Source of the DNA: Taxillus chinensis
Lineage: Eukaryota; Streptophyta; Magnoliopsida; Santalales; Loranthaceae
DNA length: 64,000 nucleotides
Assembly (NCBI GenBank): GCA_023512835.1
Contig: CM042090.1
Coordinates: forward strand, 26,327,783-26,391,782
Reading direction: 5' to 3'
Below, one piece after another: positions 28,601-42,600 of this stretch. The notes under the pieces are model-generated. The model did no database searches. It saw only the letters and a program-made list of their open reading frames with translations, and was not told the DNA's origin. Made by a program: the position numbers and the translations under genes. The stretch's first letter is position 1; each line of letters starts with the position of its first letter.

Positions 28601-29750
28601 ATCAAATTGACTGATTTCTCACGAATTAATCTGTTACAGATTTATTGGTTAATCAGGGAGTAGTTGCAGACTAATCAGTGATTTTTTAGAAAAGTCATCC
28701 CAGGACCTCATTGATTTTTAGAGCAATGTGTATCACCTTGGATCTGTGTATAAGCTATATATCTTACTTAATTGTACAGGTACCAGTATGACCTCAGTGC
28801 TCCAGGTGCAATTTCTCAGTTAAGGCTTACCTCTAGACGGGATCTAAATGTGAATATTTCAGTGTCTAATGTCAATATGATATTTCAAGCATATGCAAGT
28901 TGGAACACTTTCATCCATGTTAATGAGTCCTTCCAAAAACAAGTAACTTCTTTGTTAAACATTTTCCTATTTTATGTAATATGTTTTATTGTGTTATTTT
29001 ATGCATGCCAGCTGTCCTCTGTTTCCATTCATGAACAGGAAACTATTTCCCCAACTGATGGCTGGAGGTCTATTGTAGACATTCATGAGATGAGAGACTT
29101 CTTTGTTATCCCACAAAATAAGCTTGGTCAGGATATTTTTATTCGAGTCAGTAACATCAGGGGGCTTCATGATATACTTAGGATGCGGCCAGGGGATATG
29201 AGGCCCATCAAAGTTCCTGTTTCAAAGAATATGTTGGACTCTCATGTGAAAGGGAATTTTTGCAGAAAACTAAGAACATTGGTGACAGTCATCATTGCTG
29301 ATGCAGAGGTATATATATTATTTATAATAGTTTCTTTTTTTGGTCATATATTTTCGAAATGTTTTTTTCATAGAAAAAGAAATTGTTTTTTTTTGTTTTT
29401 GTTTTTTATACTTTTTTTGTTTAATTTTTATATCCTCTAGTTGATATGTTTGTTTATTTCTCCATATGCTCCTTGTTTTGTCATTGCAGTTCCCAAGGAT
29501 TGAAGGAGCATCTTCTGGCCAATATGCCATAGCTGTCCACCTCAATCCAGAACAATGTCTCCCTGGTGACATAATACCTAATCAACAGAGTGCACGTACA
29601 TGTGGAAGGTGCTCAGATGACTCACTGACTTCTGGACATGAGTTGTTTACTTGGAATGAGATATTTTTCTTTAAAGTAGATTCCCTTGTAAGTAACTGTG
29701 AGTCCTTTTTACTTTTCTCTTGTGAGCACCCTGAAAAAATTATGTGTTCG

Positions 29751-29783
<33 letters not shown>

Positions 29784-30641
29784 TTGTACAAATGAAATTT
29801 ACTTTTCGTATCTTCTAAACTTTTTCCTGTGCAATCATCAAATAGGAATGCTAAGCAGGAGTCGTGTAAACCGGACTTATTTGCTAATTTTAGTATCCCA
29901 AGCTACTATCCTTATGAGTTATCTTAGCAAGTCTTTTGAGATAGAATTGATTCGCATGTTTAGAAGATATGATAAAAAAATACCTGGATCACCCTATTGT
30001 TTGTATGGCTATGAAATCGACAAGTTCTCTTATAAAGTGTGGCATTAGCCAATAAAGAATGGACACTGAAAATTCTATTTTTAGAAATCAAAATAGCATT
30101 CAAAGCATAATGTCGCTTAAGGGCACCTTATGGAGCACGATTGAATAATTTATAGGAAATTCTTTTTTTAGTAATCTTATGCTCTGTTTGAGACACAGGA
30201 CCAGATAGTAGAAGGTAGTATTAACGTTTTCAGAATATAAAGTCTTTCTATTTATGAGGTAATATTGTCCATTGAATTACCATTCAGAATTATTTGTTTT
30301 TGTATGCTGGTCTGATTGGATACTATGATCTTGGGATTTGATGAAAGTTTTAATTGTACTCCTTGCTGATCAAGTAGGAATGATACGGATTTGTTATAAC
30401 TCAAGACAGAAAAATAACCAAGAAACGAAGCTGCTATGGATTGTGATTTGGGACAGATAAATCTCCAGGAAATGGCATGGCCAGGGCTAGTCAAAATCCT
30501 AGGTTTTCCTTGGGTCTCTGAGACCATGTTACGATCCATGGAAAAATTAATCTCATTATTCTGAATACTTCATAATACATATTTAGAGGAATAGAAGACT
30601 AGCTTAAACTTATTTGCTTGGCTCTCTTAACACAATTACCC

Positions 30642-30683
<42 letters not shown>

Positions 30684-33600
30684 AGTTAATACATTCAAAC
30701 TGATGTTTTGTCCGATTTCTATCATTTTCACTTGTCTGATGGTGTGAATGACTTTAATTTTTTTTTCTTATATTACATTTTTTGCAGTATTCATTTATGC
30801 TATCTTCAAAATACTGTTGTACATATTAATTTTTGGAACAAAACTCTCATCTAACAGTATGATTTTAAGAGTTTTAACATATCTTGCTTGCCCATGTTAC
30901 AATTTCTTCATTTTTGCATTCATACTTCACTCCTTGGACTTTCCTTATGTTGATTTGTCTGTCTAAATTTGAACAGGATTTTTTCGTGGTGGAGTTAGCA
31001 GTGATTGACATGGGAACTGGTATTTGCATCCTTGATTCATAATTTTACTTTGTTAGATTTCTTTGTCTTGTTTTGAAGTTTGCATCCGTGATATTCCTCA
31101 TCCTGCCCAAGTTCGTTTTTTTGTGTAGATTGCAAAGTAATGGGATTCTAAATGGAGTATTTTATTAGTTGTCATGTCAATTTTCAGGATCTATTCTAAT
31201 GCATTAGTATGCTTCCATGTAATAGAAAATAATTACAAATGTAATGTCTTAACAAGGTGAAGCAGGAAAGTCAATTCTGAACTTAGTTCTATTTATCTTT
31301 GCCACCGAAAAACCTATCAATTGATGAATTAACACCAATTGTGCTAAAAGTCTGATAGGCATGAGCAGCATCCATGCACGTGACATATAAGAGATACAAG
31401 TTCACCGTACCCCAGTTAATTGTTGTCCCATCTCTGGTTCCTGAAATGCAAAGTTACATAAAATGGCAACTTGAAGGCACTGGTTTGAGTTCTAAAAATG
31501 CTGTACTGACGGCTAATCTAAGATTATAAAGAGTGGTAGATAATGAAAAAGAAGTGAGATTCATACACAATATATGAAAAGGATTTCTATAAAAATTTAG
31601 GTTAGAGTGAGATATTCTCAACCCAAGTAATTGGCATAATGGTTCGATTACGAACCTAAATAGACTTAATAGATGAAAAAATAGAAAGGTAATTAGAAAA
31701 AAATTCTTAGTCATATAATCAGTAGCCCAAAAATATATAATTCAAATGTTGTTGGTAGAAGAAAGTAATGTTAGATCAGAATTACTTTCTTGATGGGACA
31801 ATCATGAGACATGAGAAGCAGTAGTTGGAGGAGCTTTTCTTTTGTTTTACTCTTGGCTTGCTTGAGTTTATACCACTCTAGGTAATGATGTTTCTTCACG
31901 CAGATATCAACCATTTGTAGTAGTGTTACATTGATTGCATGACAATTGGAAGGATTAGTAGGAGGGGCCGGCCCAAAATTGCCGTTTTAAATTGCAAGCA
32001 TTGAACCCTTACAATGATCTGTAGTACCCATGGTAACTTGTCTTTACACTTCGCAACGAATCAGTGAATACCCTTCTTTCAGGTTAGTTAGGTGAGGTAG
32101 CTATAATACCACTACTAACTTGATCTAGGTTGTGATCAAAGCTTACAAGAAGTATATAAGCCTGATCCTATGCTATAAGGTTCATATGCTTCTCAAAGTC
32201 AATAGTACACTCCATATCATTGGGACCATATGGACCTTAGTATTAGACCCAGAATGATTTTTGGTAGTCATGATTGAGAGATGATGCAGTTAGCAAAGAC
32301 AGGAGGGGCAACGGCTAGCCTCTGGCTGCGATTGAGCAAGGCGGTTGTTTAAACACGATGACTGGCATCCAAAGCCAAGGGTGTGGCAACAGTTCGTGGA
32401 GGTTCTGCAGCTGTAGTGCTCGGCGGTGACGGTTCATGGTGACTCAGTAGCAGTCGCAAGGCTCGCATTGGTTGGCAACATCAGTAGTTTATCAGCTGTG
32501 TTCGTGATGTGGGCAAGAATCTGAGGCAGTGAACATGACGGATGTTGCAGCAGTCATGATCTGGGCGTGGATCTGAGGCCTCAGACTCGACACCTGTGTG
32601 AATCTAAGGTGATGAATCTGCAGCAATCGAATGAGGAAGAGTTGTGGTAGAGAAAAGAGGTTCTCTGCCGCACAAGGGAGAGTGTAAGTTGCTCTTGTGA
32701 GGGTATGACAGCAGCATATCTTCCAATTAGGTTTTAGGGCATATAAAAGAAAAACACCCCAGGAAGAAATGTTGTTTTTCTCTAATACCTAGAAGAGAAG
32801 AACAGAGGAAAAGATTTGATATTTCTTCTTATTTCATTATTGAGTGATTACAAGACTTGCATATATACAAGATTGGGAAACGTAAATTAGTTAAGAATTT
32901 CATTTTAGGTATACATCTAATTTACAGCTAAAATTACAGCTAATTTACAATTTACAATCCAATTAGCAGATGCTCCCGATTCTGTTCAAGCTGAATAAAG
33001 TGAGAGGGAGAGGCCAACTCAGATGTTTGAAAAATGTTACGCAATACGGAAAAATGTGACAGTAGCTACAATTATTGGAGCCATGGTGGTAACAAGAGAA
33101 GTTCATCTAGTTGATGAAGCTTGCTGATTGCACAGAAAATAGACTCCTTAATTAGATTTACCCACAGAGTTGTCTGGAGCACATATGGCTCTGGTCTAGA
33201 AGATCTGGGTGGAAGCTGCCTGATCAATGAAGTTACTTAACGCGGCAAGTTCAGCTAGTTGAAGTTATACCGACTCAAAAGAAAATTCTCGTCTCAAACA
33301 GTTGCAACTTGCTAACTGCACGGAAAATAGACTCCTTATGACAGATCTGGGACAAAGCTGCCTGGTCAATGAAGTTACTTTTAATGCAGTGGCACTGCTC
33401 ACTTGAAATTACTATGCGATGGGTCATCAAGTTTGGGTTACTATACATGTTACTATGATTGGAGGAAAGAGATAGATCGTAATCCTAGGTTGGCTTTGAT
33501 GTCATATTAAAAGGATATTCTTGAGGTTAGTCTTCATATGATGGCCTCTTTCGTATTTATAATCAAAGAAATACCAAAAAAAATACACTGAAGTAAAATG

Positions 33601-36600
33601 CAATCCATGGCACTTGTAAAAGCCTAATTAAGTAAAAATAAAAAATTAAATAAAACTTAGTCTTTATAGTCTCATTAAAAGCATTAATTCTTTTGCCTCG
33701 AATATGTTGAATCATGTGTTTTATTCAAATGCTAACAGGTTTGAGATTGCTTTGTCCAAGGCATATTTTAAGTGTTGTTAAGTAGCATCATTATGTATTG
33801 ATCTTTATATTCTTTAAATCTTATGTTTCCAGGTGATCCCATTGGATTTTTTTCTGCACCTTTGAGGCAGATAGCTAGAAACATTGAAGACAATATAAAT
33901 TCAGAAAACTCTTCTGATGAATTGACCTGGTTTGATTTATCATCATCAGAATCATTGGTAAAGATAAAGATATCTGCTATAAAAATTTATACTGTTTTAC
34001 CTCTCACTCTCCGAAGGGGCATCTTTATGTCTGTGTATATGTATATATATGTATGTATAACTCGTTGGCTGCTCTCTGTTTGAATAATTGAATTACATGT
34101 AATGATTTCTCTAGCAAATTTTTGTGCTTGCTCCCTGCAGAACATGGTTGAAGTCGAGCAGTCTGTAAAGATGCATAGAAGAATAAGAGGTACCATTATC
34201 CTGTCATCCAAATCTGAAATTGAAAATAGTGAAGAATCTGTTACAGATGGCAAAAGATCTGGGGTTATTCAGATCAGTCATACCATGAATGGTCCTTGGA
34301 CTACCATGAGGCTAAACTATGCTGCACCAGCTGCTTGTTGGCGGTTTGGCAATGACGTTATTGTCAGTGAAGCAATTGTTAAGGATGGCAACAGATATGT
34401 GAATATTAGGTCCTTGGTTTCTGTTTCTAACCGAACAGATTTTCCACTTGATTTGTGTCTCAAAGCAAAAGCTTCTAGTCAAAACAATGAATCGCTTAGT
34501 GATGCAAGCGGGCTTCAAGAGAGACAAATTAATAGTAGCATATTTGAAACAGAGGAGTTCTTTGAAACTGAAAAATACGACCCTGTTGTGGGTTGGGTCA
34601 GTTGTGTCATTCAACCTGATCAAGATTCCTCAGAAGCTAGAAGTGCCAGTGAGGTAAGTGATATATCACAAGTGCAGCTAATTTGTAATTGTTTATAATG
34701 AGTTTTCAATTATATAAACTAGTTTCCTTTCGGATCTTCTCTCTTATATATATATATATGAGTATTGTAATTTGTCGACGAATAAGGAAAAAGAGTTATT
34801 TTTTTATATTCTTTTTTACTTTCTACTTGGTATCAAAGTCTAACTCTAATTAGAAGAAGCTGTCATTGTCACCCTTGCAAGAGCTTCACTGCTTCCCTTG
34901 TATGGATGTTGTACTTCTCAAGTTGTCATTGCTTATTGCACCGCCGCTTGTCACTACCTGTGGTGGCACCGCCTATTGCCAACTGTCATAGCTGAAAACA
35001 CATCATTGTCCGCCTCGCTGATTGACGAGCTATCGACAGAGGTAGACATTTTGTAGCAATCGAGCGCAAATCTCGTTACTATCTCCGCCATTGTCAACCA
35101 GCACTGCCATTGCCTCCATCGTAAGACGTCATTACCGCCTCTGGACTCTGCTTGCTGAATCGGCATCACCAAATCATTGTTGATAGCCTCTGTTGTCTTT
35201 GGCCTCCTATTTGGCGTAAAGTGGTCGGCCTTTATTGTTTCTTTTGACATTAATAGTTTGAAACATGTCAACATCTTGATTAGTCTCTAGATTACTTGGA
35301 GCTCTTTAGTGTTTGTGATTTCTTTTTTTATGTTGGGTCGGCATTCACTGTTTTTGAGAAGATGCTCGTCTCTTTCTACAAATTTGCAATTCTATTGATA
35401 GTGAAGTAATTAGTTTGGTTAATCATTATAAATTTGTCAAAGAATTGATGGATTACTTGGATTTCTTTTATTCTAGTAAAGGAAATTTAACCCGCATGTA
35501 GGAGGTCTGTAAAGCATTCTATTGCACTGACAAACAAGATCGGTCTCTAACGACTTATTTCATGTATTTTAAGAAGACTTATGAAGAGCTTAATGTGTTG
35601 TTACCTTTTGGTCATAATGTAAAGGTTCAACAACACCAACGCAAAAATGACTATTATGTGTTTCTTAGCTGGCTTTCCCTCTAACTTTGAGACTGCTAAA
35701 TCACAAGTCATCTCTGGTTCTAATCTCTCCTCTTTACATGAAGTTTTTAGTTGGGTACTCCACATAGAAGGTCCTCAACATGCCATATGAGCCTCAACAA
35801 TCATTCCATCGAAAAGGAAGACCACCAGGCTTTAAAGCATGACCAGGAGGAGTTGTGTCATTACTATTGAAAATCAGGCCATATGAAGCATGAATGTCGG
35901 AAGCTTCAATATAAAAATCAGAAAGCTTCAGTTCATATCTACTTCTAATCCTTCAACACCTTCAGTTCGTATCTCTCAAGATGAAGTTTCTAAGTGTTCC
36001 AAGTATCAAGAATCCCTAAAGCCTACATCTTCTTCTATTACTGCTATTGCCAATTCAAGTACTCTGAATACGTGCCTTCTTTCCTCATAGTCTAAATGGA
36101 TCATTGATTCTGGTGCTACAGTTCATATGACAGGTATTTCTAGTCTATTTTCTAGTTTTCAGTATCACACTTCTAGCTCTACTGTTACCTTACCTGATGG
36201 GTCCTCATCTTGTGTTCGTGGGTCTGGCAATATTACACCAACTCATTTCTTACCTTTATCATTTGTCTTACATTTACCTAATCTCTCTTTTAATTTAACT
36301 TTTGTGAGTCATCTTATTCCTCATATTAACTGTTGCATCACATTTTTTCTTGATCATTGTTTATTTTAGAATCTTATGACAAAGAAGATTATTGTAAAGG
36401 ATATGAATTTGGGGGTCTCTACACTCTTGATACTCCATCAGTTGCTTGTTCTAGTGTCACTTATCCCTTTGTGGTGTATTCTAAGTTGGGGCATTTGTCA
36501 CTTTCCGTGCTTAGGAAACTTTATCTACAATTTAGTCATGTGTCTTCTTTAAATTGTGAGTCATGTCAGTATGCTAAATACCATCACCTTAGTTCCTGTC

Positions 36601-39600
36601 CAAGAATTAATAAACATGCTAATGTTCCTTTTGAATTAGTTCATTTTGATGTTTGGGATCCATGTCATGTTAAAATGTAGATTTAAATATTTTATTATCT
36701 TTGTGGATGATTATTCTCGTGTCACCTAGTTGTATTTAGTGAAAAATTGTTTTGAATTGTTTTCTATCTTTTGTGTTTTTTGTGCTGAAGTCAAAACTCA
36801 ATTTAATGTTTTCATTCTTCGTTTTCGCTGTGATAATGCCAAAGAGTATACTCAATTATTGTTTCAAAATTTTATGATTCAACATGACATGCTTCATAAA
36901 ATTTCCTGTATCGATATTTCATCTCAAAATGCTGTGGCCGAACGAAATAATGGACATCTTCTTGAAACTACACGTGTCCTTTTATTGCAAATAAATGTTC
37001 GAAAATCTTTTTGGGTTGATGCAGTTTTTACCATATGTTTCTTAATTAATCATATGTCTTCATCTGTTCTTCATGGTGAAACTCCTTATAAAACTCTCTT
37101 TACCCATAAATTCATATTTCCAATTGATTTTAAAATATTTGGTAGCACTTGCTTTTTTCGTGATGTTTGCCCACATGTCACTAAATTAAATCCTAAATCC
37201 TTAAAGTGTATTTTTCTTGGATATCCTTGTTTTTAAAATGGGTATCGATATTATTGTCCTAGTCTTAACAAATATCTTATTTTTATTAATGTTACTTTCC
37301 TGGTAGATACACCCTATTTTTTGTCCTCTCCATTTCCCACAAATTAGGGGGAGGATGTTGTTGAATGGTGTATTGGTATATTCTATCACACTTTTTTGCG
37401 CCTGTAAGAAGTCCCGTTCTTCCTGCTACTCACAAATATCTTATTACTTAAGTGTACTCCAGGCGAAAACCACTTGATTCTTGTTTTGTACTTACTTCTT
37501 CGGCCTTAAGTCCCGTTTTAAGTGATGATCCTTATATTGACTTACGCAAAGGTAAACAGAGCTGTACTTTTCCTATTTCCTCTTTTGTTTCGTACAATTG
37601 TTTGTCTTCTTCTCCTCATTCTTTTGTTGCCTCTCTCAATTCTACCAGTATGCCTAAAACTGTTCGTGAAGTCCTTTCTTACCTTGGTTGGCGACAAGCA
37701 ATGATCAATGAAATGCAGGCTTTAGATGAAAATGGTACTTGGGACTTGGTTCATTTACCTTCAGGGAAATGTGCTATCGGTTGCAAATGGGTGTTCGTAG
37801 TTAAGGTTAATTCTGATGGGTCTGTTATTCGATTGAAAGCCCATTTTGTTGCTAAAGGTTATGCCCAAACATATGGTGCGAACTATTCTGATATTTTCTC
37901 TCTTGTTGTCATATTGACTTCTGTTCACTTGTTTATTTCCATGACCGTTACTCACCATTGGCCTTTGTATCAATTGGATATTAAAAATGTTTTTTTTTTG
38001 TGATCTTCACGAAGAGGTGTATATGGAGCAACCTCGATGTTTTGCTGCTCAGGGGGAGACTATGTGTGTTTGTTATTTTTGGAAATCTTTATGTGGTTTG
38101 AAACAGAGCCTTCGTGCTTGGTTTGGCAAATTTAGTTAGGCTATAGAAACACGGGACATGATTAAGAGCCAACATGACCATTTAGTGTTCTACAAGCAAT
38201 CAACCAATGGTCTCATTCTTTTAGTGGTATATGTTGATACTGTTATCACTGGCAGTGATACTTTGGGTATTTCATCTCTTAAGTCCTTTCTTCATACTTA
38301 ATTTCACACGAAGGATTTGGGATTGCTCAAATATTTCTTAGGTGTTGAGGTTACAAGGAGTAAACACAGTATCTTTCTCTCTTAGAGGAAATATGTTCTG
38401 AATTTATTAATTGAGACTTGGGAGCGAAGTCTTGTAGTGCTCCAATGACTCCGAATATGCATCTCACAGGAGAGGGGACACCATTTGACAACCCTGAGAG
38501 ATATCAAAGATTAATTGGGAAGTTAAATTATCTCACTGTCACTCGTATAGATATTGCCTATTCAGTTAGTGTTATTAGTCAATTCATGTCATTTCCAACA
38601 ATTGATCATTGGGCAACATTGGAGCAGATTTTGTGTTACTTAAAAGGAACACCTGGACGTGGTCTCTTATACATAAATCGTGGACACACATTGATTAAAT
38701 GTTTTTCAGATGCAGATTAGGCAGGTTATCCAGTGGATAAAAGATCATCAGGTTATTATGTCTTTGTTGGAGGAAAAAGTAAGAATCAAAATATTGTGTC
38801 ACGATCCAGTATTGAGTCAGAATATAGGGCCATGGCACAATATGCATGTAAGATAATGTGGATCTTTCATTTGTTAAAAGAAATTAGTCTCAACATTTTT
38901 GTACCAGTAAAATTGTGGTGTTATAATCAGGTTACACTTCATATTGTTTCAAATCCTGTGTTTGATGAGGGAACTAAGCGTATTAAAAATGATTGTCATT
39001 TCGTCCACGAGAAAATTTTACTTAGATTAATTTTCACAGGATATGTTATATATGTGATATATTCACCCCTAATCGCGGTTTGAGTGGCTTATCTTTGTAA
39101 CAAGTTGGGCTTCATTAACATCTATGCTCCAACATGGGGGGGGGGGGGGGGGGTGTTATTAGATTATAGTAGAATAATTAATGAGATTGTAATATTCTGT
39201 AATTAGTAATTTATAAGAAATAGGAATGCTATATAGTTGGAATCGATTATTATTGATATACTAATTATATCTTTCCAGATAATTTTTTTCCTTTTGTATA
39301 AATTTGTACTCATATATTGTATTCAATATATCAAAATATTTGTTTTGTATCAATATCCAGTTTAGGTGTTTCATTTTGATAATGGTTGTGAGTTTGTAAA
39401 TCAACCTCTACCTCTTTCTGATTTCTTTCAACGACATGGCATCCTCCATCAGATAAAATTTGTCTACATACCACAACAAAGTGATATAGTAAAACATAAA
39501 AACCGACATTTCCTTGAGGTGGCTCGGACTTTATGCTTTACTATGAAAGTTTCTAAATGTTTTTGGGAGGATGCCATTATGACTGTTATATATCTTATCA

Positions 39601-42600
39601 ATCAAATGTATGCCTCTAACATTGACTATCAAACTCTTTTATAGGTGTTATCATACTTCCACAACATTCCGTCAACCCTTAACAGTTGCCTTGAGGTTTT
39701 TGGTTGTGTCTGCTATGTTTTTGTGTACCAACTCTATCAAAATAAATTTGACCTTTGTGCTCTCAAATATGTTTTTAGGTTACTCTAATTCTCAAAAGGG
39801 TCCTCTAATGGGTAAATATTATGTGTCTATGAATGTTTAATTTTATGAGCAGGTATTTTATTTTTCTGGAGATATCTTTATTGTACCTATTTAGGGGGCT
39901 TTAGTATGAAAGAGGAATGACTATAGTTGGAAGAATAGAAAGGGTAGATTTCAGGGGAGTCCTTAACTCTTAGTTCTGGTGAGGGGGAGTCTTTATCTTC
40001 TCCCAATGTTAATCCTTTCAAAATTGAATCAAGTAAAAATAAGAGGTCAACTTGAGTGTTTAAGAAATACTTTGCAAGACAAAATGCTACTCTCTACTAT
40101 GATCCTCCTCTCAATAACACTATAATGCTATTGGAAGGTTATGTAATATCTAATGAATTGTGAATTAGTACATTACCTGAATTTTCATTGCACAACAAAT
40201 TTGTTATGCTTGGCTTTTTTGGTTTTTTTTAATTTAATGGTATTGTTAATTAGCTCCGATTATACATAAATAATGAAAGAGTCGTAGCAATCAGTGTTTC
40301 TTTTTTTTTTTTTTTTTGGCAAACATGAATTTCATTCGGTGTTAGTTGTATTTGGTATTGGAAGGATGTATTGGATCAAATATAAACTTTATGTTTTGGT
40401 TCATATAGACAACCCCATATATTGGGATTAAAGCCAATTGGTTTAGTTTGGTTTTGTCATATTTGGAGAAGTTTTAAACCATGTTAAGATTGAAAGCTTA
40501 TTCATATTTTATTTGTTTGCATCATTGGTATGGTTGTATTATGGAGTGAGCTTTCAACAATAGATTGTTTCTAATACTTCAGTTATACAGGTAATGTCTG
40601 GAATTGAGTTGCCGTCTGGCTGGGAGTGGACCAACAATTGGAAGTTAGATAAGGGATCTACTGATACTGCTGATGGATGGGTTTATGCACCTGATATTAA
40701 ACTGTTAAAATGGCCTGAATCATATAATCCGCTGAAATTTGTGATATGTGCAAGGCAAAGGAGATGGGTCAGGACCAGGAGACTGATTTTGAGTGAGACA
40801 ACGAATCATGTATCTGTTGGGTTGGTGAACCCTGGAGACACTATTCCTCTTCCTCTTTTTGGCTTGATAGAATCAGGATTATATGTTTTGCATTTAAAAC
40901 CTTTGTGTTTTAGTAATACTGATGAATATTCCTGGAGTTCAGTAGTGAATATTGCTTCTCATTTGGAGGACTTTGTTGACCACAGCGATGATTCTGAAAT
41001 ATGTATTTCAAATCTCTCTGAGTCTGAAAAGCTCTTGCATTGCCCTCAGACAAGTGGAACCTCTGCAGATCAATCTCGTGGCTTATGGTTTTGCTTAAGT
41101 ATACAATCAAAGGAGATGACAAAAGATATTCATTCCAATCCTGTTCAGGATTGGATCCTGATGGTTAAATCGCCACTGTCTGTCACCAATTTCCTTCCCA
41201 TGGCAGCAGAGTTTTCTGTTCTTGGGATGCAAGAAAGGAGTGATATCTCAGCGTGCTCCAGAGGAATAATTTTACCTGGAAAAACTGTGAAGCTTCATGT
41301 TGCAGACATAAGAGATCCTTTGTATTTTTCACTGCTACCACAAAGTGGATGGCTGCCTATAGATGTAAGCTTTCGATCCAATTGGCCCTTCTGTTTGCAC
41401 TTTAAAGTTTTATCTGTATTAACATACTTGTTTTGGCTTCTCTTGATGCACTCTGTGCATAACAGGAAGTTCTTATATCGCATCCAAACAGAGTTCCATC
41501 AAAAATAATAAGTTTAAGAAGTTCAATTTCTGGAAGGTAGACAGCTCTGTTATTGAAGTTCAATGACTTATCATTTTCACTAGCAGATGAACAGGGATTC
41601 ATTTTTGTTCCATTACATGTTTCAATTTTTTTTCACTCATACAGGATCGCTCAGATCATTCTTGAACAGAACTTTGACAAAGATCGACCTCTACGGGCCA
41701 AGGTTATAAGAGTTTATGCTGCTTGTTGGTTTTCAATTTCTAGATGTCCACCCCTTACGTGTAGACTTTTTGATTTGGAATGCCAAGAAAAGAGACACAG
41801 GATTTCTCTTGCAGTGCTGCCAAACAAGAAAACTGAAACAATTCATACTGAAATAACTGAAGAGGAATTATTTGATGGTCATACTGTTGCATCTGCATTT
41901 AACTATAACCTACTGAGCCTTTCAATGTCAATTGATCATTCTGGAAAGGGCCGTTTTGGACCTCCGAAAGATCTTTCTCCACTTGGTGACATGGTATTCA
42001 CCATTCTAATTGCACATTGTTTCATCAACCATGATGTCAGAAACTCTTAGTAATATGTTTCTTCTGTTTTTCCCTCTTTAGGATGGATCACTGGATTTGA
42101 ATGCTTATGATGCCGGTGGAAATTGCATGCGGCTCTTTATTTCTTCAAAGCCATGCCCTTATCAATCTGTACCTACTAAGGTTTTTGCAGATATTGCAGC
42201 CTTAACATTTTATTGTAAAAATTCTAGTGAACTCATAATACTATCTTACAGGTAATTACTATCCGACCATATATAACTTTTACAAACCGGGTTGGTCAAA
42301 ACCTTTTTATTAAGTTGAGTGAAGAAGATGAGCCAAAAGTCTTGCGTGCATTCGATTCACGGGTTTCTTTTGTATATCGTGAAACAGATGGGACTGATAA
42401 ACTCCAGGTTAGAGACCTGCTCATTATTCCAGCCTTTGTTAAGATTATTAAATTATAATAACTTGCCCATGTAACCTTTTATTTTGAAGAATTTCAGATT
42501 TGAAGAAAGGAATATTTTCTTCTTTCATTTTGCAGTGTACAACCTAGTTTAAAAAGAAATCAAACATCTAAATTACAGTGCTAACAATTAGTTAATTCTG

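Noticed and set aside
38418..39083. Functional reverse transcriptase/RNase H gene
   Set aside because: It belongs to a copia element with many frame breaks and no matching 5' LTR.
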